From NCBI GenBank assembly GCA_035771175.1, contig CM069598.1:15686438-15750437 (forward strand): DNA of 64,000 bases. Direction: 5' to 3'. The translations under genes were made by a program, and so were the position numbers. This stretch comes from Paratinospora sagittata. Its lineage: Eukaryota; Streptophyta; Magnoliopsida; Ranunculales; Menispermaceae. This document shows positions 1 to 11,480 of the stretch, in pieces. Position 1 is the stretch's first letter. Every line of letters starts with the position of its first letter. The notes under the pieces are model-generated. The model saw only the letters and a program-made list of their open reading frames with translations. It was not told where the DNA came from and searched no databases.

Positions 1-480
1 TTGATCATATTATACTCTAGAAGAACATCTTCTACTTAACCCATTATGCTTGCTTTAACTTTACGGTTCACAAAATCTCATATTTCTCCCTCTTGATGAA
101 TAATTGAACCCAAATACCAAAAATTTTCACACCATCTCTATGGTTCACATCAAGTCATTTTTCTCCCTCAACGTTCATTATCTCGTCTATATTTCTACTT
201 CCTCTACAATTACATTGAATGTATTCAAGTCTTCAACCTTATCCTACTAATCTTGAACCTCTAGATTTTAAGGTTTCTCTCCAAACCCAAATTTTACATT
301 TCCTCCTTATTTAATTTCATTAATTTGCACTATATAATTAACAAATAACATACATCATGGAATTTCTTCTTTGATATGTTCAATCAATTCATCCATAACT
401 AATGTAAAAAGATAAGAACTTAAGGTTGAGTCTTGGTGTAATCCTACTAAATGTGGAAACTGTAAGACTATTCTGAATAT
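1..480 (-). mobile_element. RTE-type LINE reverse transcriptase fragment, decayed
   Basis: Reading the minus strand gives the plant RTE-clade reverse transcriptase signature GLHQDSTLSSYLFTLVMDE at about 360-440. It is followed by a degenerate version of the catalytic block (family FADDIVL; here FVNYIVQ) and of the region that normally follows it. Several stop codons interrupt the frame and the catalytic aspartates are lost, so it cannot be active. The match runs to position 1, so the element probably continues left of the window. The same family leaves 3'-end pieces at 18298-18830 and 50190-50290. The family assignment is from recognised motifs, not a search. Confidence 0.72.
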
Positions 481-2103
481 TCAACATGAATGCTCTATAA
501 ACAGTTTGAGAGCTTACTTTAGCAAAGATCGTGTATGGAGATAAAGTCCATAAATTGAATTTAAAAGTACTTGAGTTGCATGCAAGATCACTAAAAATAA
601 TAAATACATTTTTCTTAATTATGTGCAAAATGCCATTAGGAATTAAATCTTTTCTAGTTAAGCAGAAGGATTCATCAATGTTTGAAAATTACAAGAATGA
701 AAAGGAAAAAGATAAAATAAAAATTATCATTTGAGTAAGCACATGTAAATGCATACTTTTGTTAAACTCAAATTTGACCATGAGAAATTTCTAGTCACCA
801 AGATTCAAGACAATTGGACTCCAACATTCAATAATCATTGCACTTGGACAACTCAGAAGATAGAAAATAATGACAGACACATTAAATATAGTAAAAATAA
901 GAATAAGTTGCGATTTTATACCTTTTAAGAATGGAACTAATATTCTTTATATACAAAATTGTTTTGTTTCACAAGGTCATGATGGCTCAAAAGCAAACAT
1001 TTGGTATTCATGAAAGGAACGCTGTAGAAGAAAGAGTTGGTTGGGCCCGCCCATAGGCAAAAGTTCGCACCCCTCTCATGTGGCTGCACATATCATGGGT
1101 TTGTGTGTGCGTTGTGTTTCCTTTTTCTTGGATGGTTGTGTATTTTTTTTTGTGTGTTTGCTTCACATGTACTACCATGGTTCAAAAATTTCCTGAAATT
1201 CGGCAAATTTCTATGAATTTTTTTCCTTTTAGTTATAATCGAAGTGCGAAGTGGACATACAATAAAAAATGCAAAAATTCACCAAAATAATTCGATAAAT
1301 TCAATAAACTTCGATAAAATTTCTATTTTTCAATTAAAAAATGCAGCAATTCGACAAAAAAAATCGATGAAATTCGACAGAGAAGTAAAAAAATGTTATT
1401 TCATCAATAGAAAACAAAAAAATACCAATAATTATGTATTATTTTCAACTTCATCAACCAACATAGCAATATAAATTTTAAAAAATAATTTAGCAAGCTA
1501 CCAAATAATGTAGTTTATGGGATATGCTTTACCAAAAAGAGAAGAAAAGAAACAAAAAATTAATAAATAAATAAATAAAGGTGAAATAAGATAAAAACTT
1601 AAAAATAAATTAAAAGAGTTCCCAGAGTCATCTTCTTTTAGTTAACTCTTATAAAACAAGATTAAAAAACACTACATTTACGTAATAAACATGGTGGAAT
1701 TCAAACTAGCAAAGTATATAATCGAGAAGCAAGCCACAACAAAATTAAATATCAAAACAAAAAAAAGAAATTAAGACGAAAAGTCATCATTTGAAATTCA
1801 TCAACCCACTTAACAAGATTGATTTTGTTAGGTCACTTACTGATATTTTTATGTATTAAAAATGTCTATTTATATTAGTTTTTAACTTATACTACAATAA
1901 ATCTAGATATTTAAGCATATATGCAAAAATTCTCTAAACTTCTCTAATTTAGCGAATTTTTACAAAAAATCTCCATGTCGAATTAAACTTCTCCGAATTA
2001 ATTCTAATTTTCAAGTGACCAAAGTCAAGTCAAAATCGAATTTTCGATCCTTGTGTACTACTTTAAATCAATTAATATATTCTTTTTTTAAAAGAAATAA
2101 AGA

Positions 2104-2108
<5 letters not shown>
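481..2108. other. AT-rich intergenic DNA, no gene seen
   Basis: No reading frame here resembles a known protein. Around 1200-1400 there is AT-rich sequence with repeated TTCGAY/AATTCGAC words that loosely resembles 17190-17270, which suggests an old unclassified repeat. Purine-rich A-tracts dominate 1500-1800. Confidence 0.5.

Positions 2109-2168
<60 letters not shown>
2109..2168. repeat. (TA)n microsatellite, about 30 units
   Basis: An uninterrupted alternating TA run lies just beyond the 3' end of the minus-strand L1-type LINE. Short reading frames with repeated Tyr-Ile across it are artefacts of the repeat. Confidence 0.97.
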
Positions 2169-2169
<1 letters not shown>

Positions 2170-2172
<3 letters not shown>

Positions 2173-4848
2173 TATGAAAAACAAAATAACTATACACATC
2201 GGCCCCACCTTAGACCACAACCCAGTACTTGCACAAAATTTTCCCACCCTCGGAGCCAATCCCCCCAAAAACATGACTTTTGAAAAACTACCATTTGCTA
2301 CCCAAAAGGAGACTAAAAGTTGAGATTGCTCCCATACTTTAACAGTCGGTGCCATCGCTCCATAAAAAATCTGGTTATTCCTCTCCTTCCATAATGACCA
2401 CAAAACCGCCAAACACACCACCTTCCAATAGCCTCTCCATGAAGGATGAATGCTCACCATAAACAGAAGAATGTTTATGGAGATCCCCCCACTATCAACA
2501 CCACTCATAATCGAAAAATGGTGGCACCACCTACTCCAAACCTCTTTGGAGAAAGGACAACTCCAACATATATGATCAGCTGTCTCCAAATCCTGCCGAC
2601 AAAGATAGCACCAAAACGGGGACATACACATATTTGGGAATTTTTTTTGCAACATATCTCTCGTATTAATCTTCCCATGGGAAGTTACCCATCCCAAAAA
2701 TTTTACCTTTGATGGTACCTGTGCTTTCTATATGAGATTATGATGGATAAAGGAAGGGACATTAGGGACATTTAGGATAGCTGCATGAAAGGATTTGGTA
2801 GAAAATATACCCGAGGACTCCCAAGGCCAAAGAACTCTATCATTATCCTCTGACAGATAACACCCCTCAAGAAGGCTAACAAGGAACACCAAATCCTGTT
2901 CATCTCTACAAGAAATATTCCCTCCCAAGTACAAATCCCAAGACAAAGGGCTCCCACCCCAAACACAAACTCAAATATAGGCTTATTGTGGAGGGAAGAA
3001 CGTTGAAAGAGATTAGGGAAAAGTGTTTGGAAGGTTTCATTCTCGCACCACAGATCCTCCAAAAAAGGGATTGAGTTGCCTCTTCCAAGTATAAGTCTGG
3101 TTAAGGCTAAAAACATGGGGTAAACAAAAGAGATAAATTTCCAAAGGCTTCTATATGTTACTCTATTGGCCAACCCAACATCCCATAGATTATCCCCCCA
3201 TCCCATGCTTGCTCCTAATCACCTTCCCCCATCCCATGCTTGCTCCTAATCACCTTCCCCCACAACTGCTCTTGCTCACATGGAAACCTCCATAACCACT
3301 TCCCCACTAATGCTCTATTCCTAGTGGATATGTTCTCAATTCCCAAACCACCCTGATCCACCTTCCTCTGAACAATATTCCATGCCACCAGATGAGAACC
3401 ATGCATCTTGTCGTCATGTTTCCACAAGAAATCTCTCGTCAATTTCTCCAATCTAATTGCCACCTTCTTTGGAACCTGAAATACAGATAGGTAATATGTT
3501 GGAAGAGCATCCAACACAGACTTAATTAAAGTAAGTCGACCTCCTTTAGACAAAAAGCATCTCTTCCACCTATTGCGTCTTCTTGACACTTTGGATAGCA
3601 CCGGCTCCCAAAAGTCAAGTTTAGAAGGGTTCCCTCCCAATGGCATCCGCAAATACTTCATAGGCCACGAAGCAGTGGAACACCCCAAATGACCTACCAT
3701 GCATCTTAGCCATTCTTGCTGCACATTGATACCTGCTAGCTGACTCTTTGCCATATTAATGGCCATACCCGATATACAGCAGAAACATTTAACAGCCATG
3801 GTTGCATTTAAAATGCACTCCTCATTACCATCTAAGAAAATCAAAGTGTCATCCGCAAACTGCAAGTGAAAAACTTCCACATTCTCCCGACCCACAACAA
3901 ATCCCATCAACAATCTGATTCCCTTGCCTTATCAAACATTCTACCCAACACATCCGCCACTAATGTGAACAGGAAAGAGGAAAGAGGGTCACCCTGCCTT
4001 AAAACCTCCCTCCCCGAAAATCTTTCCCCTAGGCTGTCCATTGACAAAAACAGAATATGACACCGACCTCAAGCAACCCTGAATCCACTTCCGCCATCTC
4101 TAACCAAACCCTTCATTCTTAACACGTAGTCAAGAAAATCCCAATTGACCATGTCACTTGCTTTAGCAAAGTCAAGTTTGAAGACAACCCCTGCCTTCTT
4201 TTTAGATCTATATTCCTCTACTAACTCATTTGCAACTAGCACAACATCAACAATTTGACGGCCTTGTACAAAAGCCATCTGATTTTCTGATATTGTGTCA
4301 TGCAGAACACCCTTCAACCTGTTCGCCATACCCATTGCCACAATCTTGTACAGACTTGTTGTAAGGCTAATGGGCCTGAAATCCGCCACCCTTCTAGACA
4401 CAGTCTTTTTAGGAATAAGACAGATATATGTTTCATTTGTACACCCATTGATAACCCCATTATCAAAGAATTCCGCCAACACCTTCATGAGGTCATCTTT
4501 AACAATATCTCAACAACTTTGGGAAAGTCATGCCATCCGGCCCCAAAGCCTTGGAACCCTCACAATAAAAAACAGTTTGCCTCACCTCCTCCACATCAAA
4601 AGGCAATTCATTCTCATTCCTAGACACCTCCCCAATTGGACACCATTCTATTCCATCCACCCCCAAGCACGCCTCCCATGGCACAAAAAGAAAATACTCT
4701 GTAATCTTTGGCACAATCTCCTCCTTACCCTCAATGATGGACCCATCCTTCTCCAATCTGGAAATGGTGTTTACAGTTCTTCTCCATTCATAAGCCAATG
4801 AAAGAATTTCGAGTTTGCGTTACCTTCCTTAAGCCACCGAATCAATTA
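2170..4848 (-). mobile_element. L1-type LINE, 5'-truncated ORF2 (RT plus zf-RVT), broken
   Basis: Reading right to left, pieces of one ORF2 follow in order. WLKEGNANSKFFHW (4800-4848) starts what is left. The RT fingers and palm (4069-4790) follow with GPDGM, FRPISL and QMAFVQGRQI. The catalytic FADDT block and the RT thumb lie at 3215-3913, with WRFPCEQEQLWGKVI near its end. The zinc-binding zf-RVT domain, with CYLCRQDLETADHICWSCPF, is at 2390-2700. The endonuclease and ORF1 are absent, so the copy is 5'-truncated, as is common for LINEs. Frameshifts and stops divide it; one comes from a 31-bp tandem duplication at 3200-3261. It is a dead copy. Confidence 0.9.
3200..3261. repeat. 31-bp perfect tandem duplication inside the LINE
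   Basis: The 31 bases at 3200-3230 are repeated exactly at 3231-3261. Because 31 is not a multiple of three, the second copy shifts the LINE frame. The upstream frame ends shortly after KHGMGEGD and the downstream part resumes with GWGDNLWDVGLANR in another frame. Confidence 0.95.
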
Positions 4849-5316
4849 ATACATTCTTAAGTACTCTATGTATGTGTTCTTGTGTGTGTGTGTGTATAGA
4901 CTTCAAAAGTACTTATAGCTTATCAATGTTTATTTTGAATCTTTTACTACAAACCCCAATAAGATTCAAAATTATAAAGTAGAGAAAATATAATTTTGTG
5001 CCAAAAAAGAGAAATTTGTATGTAACAACATCAATGTTCCTTTGGACGTGGCACCAATGATGAAGAAATAAATGAATTTTGTATAACTCTAGTGAAACTT
5101 GAACCACTCTTCCTAGTAACAAAACAAGTGACCCCAACATCCACAAAAAGCATCTCATACTTTAGTAACTTTATCAGATTTGCAGAATTGCAACCAAGCA
5201 CGTTGGGTTTTCATGAATACTCTTTGAAATTAATCAAAATTCCATAATATGCAACCTCACTTCCAAACTCATATCACCAAATCCATATGAAATGGTTGCA
5301 ACTATGTGTTCCGAAT
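4849..5316. other. Spacer between two LINEs, no gene seen
   Basis: AT-rich DNA with a short (TG)n run near 4883-4896. No coding similarity or terminal repeat was recognised. Confidence 0.5.
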
Positions 5317-5806
5317 CTATATCTTTTTTAATAAGAAATTGGAGGTATCATTAAAATGAAAGTGGGATACAAAGGGCCAAGGGATCAAAAGAAGATCTGC
5401 CACAGCAAGGGTAAACATCATGAACAAGATTATCTCACCCCTAGACCACACACCAACCCCATAACGATTAGAGAGCTTACTAGCACCACCACCAAAAAGG
5501 ACACCAAAAAATCTTATTTGTTCCAAGTAGAACTTAGGTCATGTTGTACATCATCAAAAATCCATTGGTTCCTTTCTTTCCAAATGCTCCAAATCACTAC
5601 AGACACAATGAAGCATCAACGATACTTTAGTGTCAAAAGGACACTCCCATCTCTCGAAAAGTAGAAAAGCTCCCTCCAATTGTTGGCAAAGATGACATCC
5701 ACGGTTAAATGTCCATTCCACTACTCACATAATATCCTTTGAAGCAAATCTGTCACCTACCATGAACAATAAGCCACCCTAGGAACCTAACATCGAACGA
5801 CCCATG
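5317..5806 (-). mobile_element. Second L1-type LINE, 3' part (zf-RVT)
   Basis: The minus strand reads the end of a plant L1 ORF2: VRFLGWLIVHGR, then a decayed zinc-binding region, then SIWKERNQWIFDD. The reading continues at 8176 once the foldback insertion (5807-8175) and one 5-bp CCATG duplicate are removed, so 5317-5806, 8176-9323 and 15690-16650 are parts of one LINE. Stops within this part show that it is not functional. Confidence 0.85.
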
Positions 5807-8175
5807 TGTAACAACCCAGATTTTGAAAAAAAATAAATATATACATTATGTAAATACGTGGGCCCCAAAAGAAATAAATATATATAAGTGGTGGGGTCCA
5901 CTATAGCAAGTTGCTACAGCGACCGAGTTGCCGCTACAGTAACATAAAACCCTATTTTTTATATAGTTTTTAGGTTTCTTTTAGTACAAAAAGTTATTCT
6001 TGTTTATTTTAACATATTCCAACATTCTCAAAACTCTAGAGCCGCCAAAAGAGAGCGAGAAAGCATTAGAAAGCCGCCCAAGAAGGTTCCAAAACGTGTC
6101 CGGAGAGCGGATTTAGGAATAGTTTGGGTAGAAATCTATGGTTTAGATTCATGGAAACAAAGGTTTTAATATTCCCTTTGCTTGTTCTAGATCTAGATCT
6201 AATTTATTTAGATTCTTAATGTTGGAATAGGTTAAAATAAACAAGAGTAGCTTTTTATACTAAAAGAAACTTAAAAACTATATAAAAAACAAGGTTTTAT
6301 GTACTGTAGCTGTAACACCCCGTAATTTTATATGTTGAAGTACGTGTATATCGAGATGTATAATACACGTATAAGTACATTTAAAGCCATGTGTACATGT
6401 GTCAAATGAACTTGAAAATGTCAAAAGTGAGTTCGGAATGTGATTTTAAATAGAACTCGATTTACAGCGCGTGTATGTCTCATGTGGATTGCGTGTATAG
6501 AAGAAGATGAGGAATGAAGTAAGAAAAAAATAAAATAAAAATACATTACTGTTCATTTACGGGTACTGTTCACCAAACAGAACCGTGAACAGTACTCATA
6601 TGGAAAGAAGACAAAAAAAAAATAAAAATAAAATTTAACAGAAGGAAAGAAGTTGCATAGAACGGAAGAACGAAAGAAGGAGAAGAAAGAAAAAGGAAAC
6701 GATGGATTCACGGCCAAATCTAACGTACCGGTAAGCTATTTTTGCTATTTTTCGTTGTGAAATTGATCTTTAACTAGTGTGTAACGATTCTAGCGGAGTA
6801 ATTTTTACTGTGGGAGCCAGTTTACGACGTTTTCAAAAATTGGGGTTTTGACCCAACGTGAATGAAAATCCGCTAAGAAGGTTGGAAAACACTCCCTGGA
6901 CTGTCGGGACCCCAAATATGTGGTTAGATTGAATTTAGTTGTTCATTTGGAACTTTTATGGCTGTTGGCAGTTACACTTGAGCTCTCAATGTAAACACTG
7001 AAATGAACCATAGATTATCATGAGAATCATCATTTCAACTCACCAAAACACTATTACTAACACTCAAAGTTTCTAGCTGGTTCAGCAGCTAAGATGGGGT
7101 TAACATCGAAACGTCCGAAATTCAGTTCTCTACGATTCTATGATCTCAAACCGGAGTTTCATTGGATTCTAATTCCATTTTATTCACTGGATATGATCAT
7201 AGTACTATTCACATCACTATTCACGTCGTCACTATTCATTCGAAAGATGTAAATTTTTACTAAAATTGTCAAACGATCCCAAAAATCATGAAATTAGCAT
7301 CGATGCACTCGCAACAGTGCTTTCTACCATTCTATAGCCTTAAACTGGCGTTTCATCGGGTTTATGATTCAAAAGGTCTCCAATATACACTCTAACTGCC
7401 AACAGCCATAAAAGTTCCAAATAAACAACTAAATTCAATCTAACCACATATTCGGGGTCCCGACAGTCCAGGGAGTGTTTTCCAACCTTCTTAGCGGATT
7501 TTCATTCACTTTGGGTGAAAACCCCAATTTTTGAAAACGCCGTAAACCGGCTCCCACAGTAAAAATTACTCCGCTAGAATCGTTATACACTAGTTAAAGA
7601 TCAATTTCACGACGAAAAAAAGCAAAAATAGCTTACCGGCACGTTAGATTTGGCCGTGAATCCATCGTTTCCTTTTTCTTTCTTCTCCTTCTTTCGTTCT
7701 TCCGTTCTCTGCAACTTCTTTCCTTCTGTTATATTTTTTGTCTTCTTTCCATATGAGTACTGTTCACGGTACTGTTCAGTGAACAGTGCCCGCAAATGAA
7801 CAGTAATGTATTTTTATTTTATTTTTTTCTTACTTCATTCCTCCTCTTCTTCTATACACGTAATCCACATAAGACATACACGTGTTGTAAATCGAGTTCT
7901 ATTTAAAATCACATTCCGAACTCACTTTTGACATTTTCAAGTTCATTTGACACATGTACATATGACTTTAAATGTACTTATACGTGTATTATACATCTCG
8001 ATATACGCGTACTTCAACGTATATATTTAATTAAAATTACGGGGTGTTACAGTAGCACTGCACTACAATAACATTTTTTTTAAATCATGGGCCCCACCAC
8101 TTACATATATTTATTCTTTTAGGGCCCACACATTTATATAATGTATATATATATATTTTAAATCTGGGTTGTTAC
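5807..8175. mobile_element. Outer foldback element with TG...CA ends and 5-bp TSD
   Basis: The element begins TGTAACAACCCAGATTT and ends with its reverse complement AAATCTGGGTTGTTACA. It is flanked by CCATG on both sides (5802-5806 and 8176-8180) inside the LINE. After the inner element (6311-8051) is removed, it has inverted arms of roughly 220 bp: 5807 to about 6025, against about 6207-6310 plus 8057-8175. These enclose about 180 bp of loop. No protein is encoded. Long inverted arms recall foldback or MULE-derived elements. TG...CA ends with a 5-bp duplication are instead the mark of LTR-retrotransposon integrase. The class is unresolved. Confidence 0.85.
6311..8051. mobile_element. Inner foldback element nested in the outer one, about 660-bp arms
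   Basis: It begins TGTAACACCCCGTAATTTTA and ends with the inverse, and is flanked by GTAGC at 6306-6310 and 8052-8056. The left arm (6311 to about 6975) and right arm (about 7397-8051) are inverse complements with only scattered differences and small indels by eye. The loop of about 420 bp has two related segments of about 45 bp (near 7105-7160 and 7320-7370). Nothing in it looks coding; a reading frame at 7607-7795 is an accident of the arm. A transcript across it would fold into a long hairpin. Confidence 0.88.
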
Positions 8176-9323
8176 ACCATGAGCTTTCCAAATAAAGTTG
8201 TGAAAAGGTAAGGGGATGGACAAAGGGTTATCAATGAGGTGGTTGAAGAAAGATATTGCAAAGAAGATTCTTGTGGATTCAAGGAACTAACATCTCTTGA
8301 CTTCTTTGTTGGATATGCGAACACCCTCAAGGATGGTTGGAGAGGAACTAGCTTCAACCTCTTTGCACCCCATTAAGTTTCTCACACACTGAACATTCCA
8401 AGAGATGCCACTGGTGGAGCTTGAGGTCTCGAATAAGGAAGAAATGGGATGATTGGGCAGAGTAGAAAGGTGGTAGAGGGTCAAAAAAAGGGAAAGAACT
8501 TAGTGGCACCACACCAAACATCTTTCCAAAAACAAATAGTATCTCCATGCCCCAACTTTAGTCTTATAAAACTAGAGAACACAGGATGTAAGGAGAATAA
8601 GGGCTTCCAAGACTTGTTCTAGTGGCCAAACCAACATCCCTTTTTTCTCCAACAACCCATGCTTGACGTTAATAACCTAGGCCCGTAAGGAATTTCGCTC
8701 TTGGGGAAACCTCCAAAGCCATTTTCCCAACCATAGTGATATTTCTTTCAATGATGTTGCCAACGGCAAAGCCTCCTTGGCCAATCATGCATTGCGCCTT
8801 TTCCATGTGTTCAATGCCATTACTGATCCTTCTTGGTAAATATGAAGAGGGATGCCTGGTAAGCAAGGATCACATCCAAAATCTACCATAATAACACAAG
8901 TCTGCCGCCTTTTGATAAGAAGCCTCTCTTCCAACCATCAAGTTTCTTTGATATCTTAGCCAACATCAGTTTCCAAAATGAATCATTTCCTAGAAGCATC
9001 CCAATAATTCAATATAGTTTAAAGGTCATTCTTCAATTGAACGAATACCTAGTTGACTGCAAAGAAAGATCTAGGGCATCTTATCAATCATGATTCCAAC
9101 CATACTGCTCTTGGCCATTTGATTTGAAGACTTGCCTACTTGAGGCCCAACTAAAACACTAGAGAACTAGAACTATGTTTTGAAAGCTACAATTGTCACT
9201 CTCAATAAAAAAGACAGTATCATCGATGATCGATGTATCGGAGGTGAAAAGTCACTACTCTATCGTTGCCTAGTGTGAATCCCCCAATCAATGCATTATC
9301 CTTGGCCTTGTCCATCAATCTAC
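8176..9323 (-). mobile_element. Second L1-type LINE, middle part (RT)
   Basis: The minus strand gives degenerate RT sequence, including QGGFAVGNIIERNITMVGKM near 8700-8790 and the region around the catalytic Asp-Asp at about 9215-9230. Stops and frameshifts are frequent. At 9319-9323 the LINE is cut at TCTAC, and it resumes with the same five bases at 15690 after the inserted copia complex. Confidence 0.8.
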
Positions 9324-10139
9324 TTTGGCGTCATTATTTGCTTGTATGACGATAATATACTTATATCTGGCTCTTCTCTTAATTACATTGAAGAAATCAA
9401 AAAGTTTTTGTCATCTAACTTTGCTATGAAAGACCCCAAGAAAGTTGATGTGATCTGGGGTATTATGATTGAGGAATCATAATACATAAGCATTATCTCA
9501 ATCACACTATATAATAAAGATTTTGAAGATATATGGTCATTTTCTACCCCTATTGAGTCTCATCTAAAGTTATTGAAAAATGCTAGTAGATTTCAAGTAA
9601 AATTAGAATAATCTAGTGATTTTGGGAGTCTTATGTATGTTATGCATTGCACGAGACCTGACATAGCTTATGCAATTGGAATGTTGCGTTGATTCACAAG
9701 TAATCAAGGTTAAGAACAGTAAAATATCATTTCTAGACTTATTGGATACCTAAAAGGAATCGTAAAATATGGTTTACATTATGAGGGCTATCCATCTGTA
9801 TTAAAAGAATACAATGATGCGAGTTGGAACAATTTTGAGTCCAAATCTAAATCCACAACTAGTTGGATTTTTACCCTAAGAATAGTATCGTGGGGGTCAA
9901 AGAAGCAAACGACCTAATTCTCCTATGTTATCAAAATTCATAGCCCTAGTAGATACATGTAAAGAGGCAGAATAGCTTACAAAGTTGTCAATTGATATAG
10001 TATTATGGAAGAAGCCTACTCAACATTTAAGATTAAATATGATAGAAAGGCTACACTATATAAAGTTTGAAGCAAGACATACAATGGTTATTCTCATGGG
10101 CAGAGCCCCCTGGGCTCTAGCCCATGTAAGCCCCAAGGT

Positions 10140-10180
<41 letters not shown>

Positions 10181-11480
10181 GCTTTCTTATATTTTTTTAA
10201 TATAAAGTATATTAAATATTAATTTATCAAATAATAATATCCAACAAATTATAACCACAATCAACTAAAAAGTTTACATCTAAACATATGAAAACCCACT
10301 CCTCTGAATCTGTCACTCAAGTATCGATTTTTAGCGTTAAAGATAAGGTTGTCAAATGGTTTTCAAAAAGTTTAGTTGGACCCTTTTTGTGATAATGTTT
10401 AATTAGATTCAAAATAACTACACATGTTTATCCTTGGGATATTAGCGATTTACATACCTTAAAATATGCAATAAATAACCCAATAGATACACGCGTAGTT
10501 ACAAATTTTTGCAGTTAGATTAGTATTTCCCTTACTGAAAAAGAAATGATAATCTAACTGTAAAAGTTGCAACTACATGTGTGAATTACAAATGCCTAAA
10601 AAAAATTTTCTTGTACTGTCGAGGTTTGTCTAAAAAAAAATTTTAGCCCACCCTAAATAAAATTCCTGGCTACGCCCCTTGTTATTCTAGACACATAAGT
10701 CTAAGACATCAGTACATGCAACAATAGTTAAAAAATGGAGTAATTACAATCGACTATGTGAAGTCCAACAAAAATTTAGTAGATCTTCTGATAAAAGGTG
10801 TTGTTATGAGTCATATCACTTCTAAAAGAATGAGATTTAGATCTATAAAGTAAATCATCAATCACATTTAACAGTAACCCAACTTATGTTTTGAAAATAA
10901 ATATAGTTAAATGTGGTACCAAACATCAACAAGTTAAAAGGTGATTTAGTGGAATATTCAAAAATTTCAATGAGGTCCCTTCCTATTCTAGTGTTGGTTC
11001 TACATGAAAGAGATTGATCTCATATCTTAGTCCAAAAGAGTGACTTGAAGAATCACTCAAGTATACTTACCTATAGAAGTGTGGAAGTAAGGTCACTTCC
11101 TTTGAAATTCTAGACCATTTCTAAAGCACACAAAATCAGAATATGAGCACAAGGCCATTAAAGCATATGAACAATTTTAGTAAGAAATTAGTCCATGCAA
11201 TGTTTTTAATTTTATCATATAAGGTTCGCGGTTCAAGATCTATTCACAATAGCACCTTGATGAAGCTCTAAAGTATTTGCATTAAGTGAAGGTTTAAGTC
11301 TAAAAGACACCTATCATTTATGTACTCAATTTCAAGGATGATATCATTAATTTATTTTTTTTTTAGATTTTTGTTTCTTTTTTTGAAACAAAACTATGAC
11401 AAGATTGTTCCCTTTGCCACTTTGTACTATAAAATATAATAATTTTCAAATTATAAATATAATTGAAAATTGTGGGGGAA
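9324..11480 (+). mobile_element. Copia complex, part 1: RT end, RNase H and 3' untranslated region
   Basis: The plus strand begins abruptly within copia RT, with the YVDD box altered to YDDNILISG (9340-9375), then the connection region ([11 protein letters not shown] at about 9645). The RNase H region (SWGSKKQT) is split at 10095 by a hAT-like insert and continues after 10688 with VKSNKNL. The frame has many stops. A polypurine tract, TGTGGGGGAA, sits at 11471-11480 directly before an LTR. Confidence 0.85.
10095..10680. mobile_element. hAT-like non-autonomous DNA transposon in the copia RNase H
   Basis: GTTATTCT is duplicated on both sides (10087-10094 and 10681-10688), the 8-bp size typical of hAT elements. 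The ends CATGGGCAGAGCC and (reverse) AAGGGGCGTAGCC form an imperfect terminal inverted repeat like plant hAT ends. The 586-bp body has no transposase and includes a (TA)n microsatellite at about 10141-10177. Removing it restores the copia RNase H reading. Confidence 0.82.

Noticed and set aside
2015..2323. Frame with a long Tyr-Ile repeat
   Set aside because: It is the (TA)n microsatellite at 2109-2168 read as protein, and the frame overlaps LINE sequence on the other strand.
7607..7795. 62-codon minus-strand frame
   Set aside because: It lies in the arm of the inner foldback element. The mirror arm has no equivalent frame under constraint and the composition is Lys/Glu-rich low complexity.
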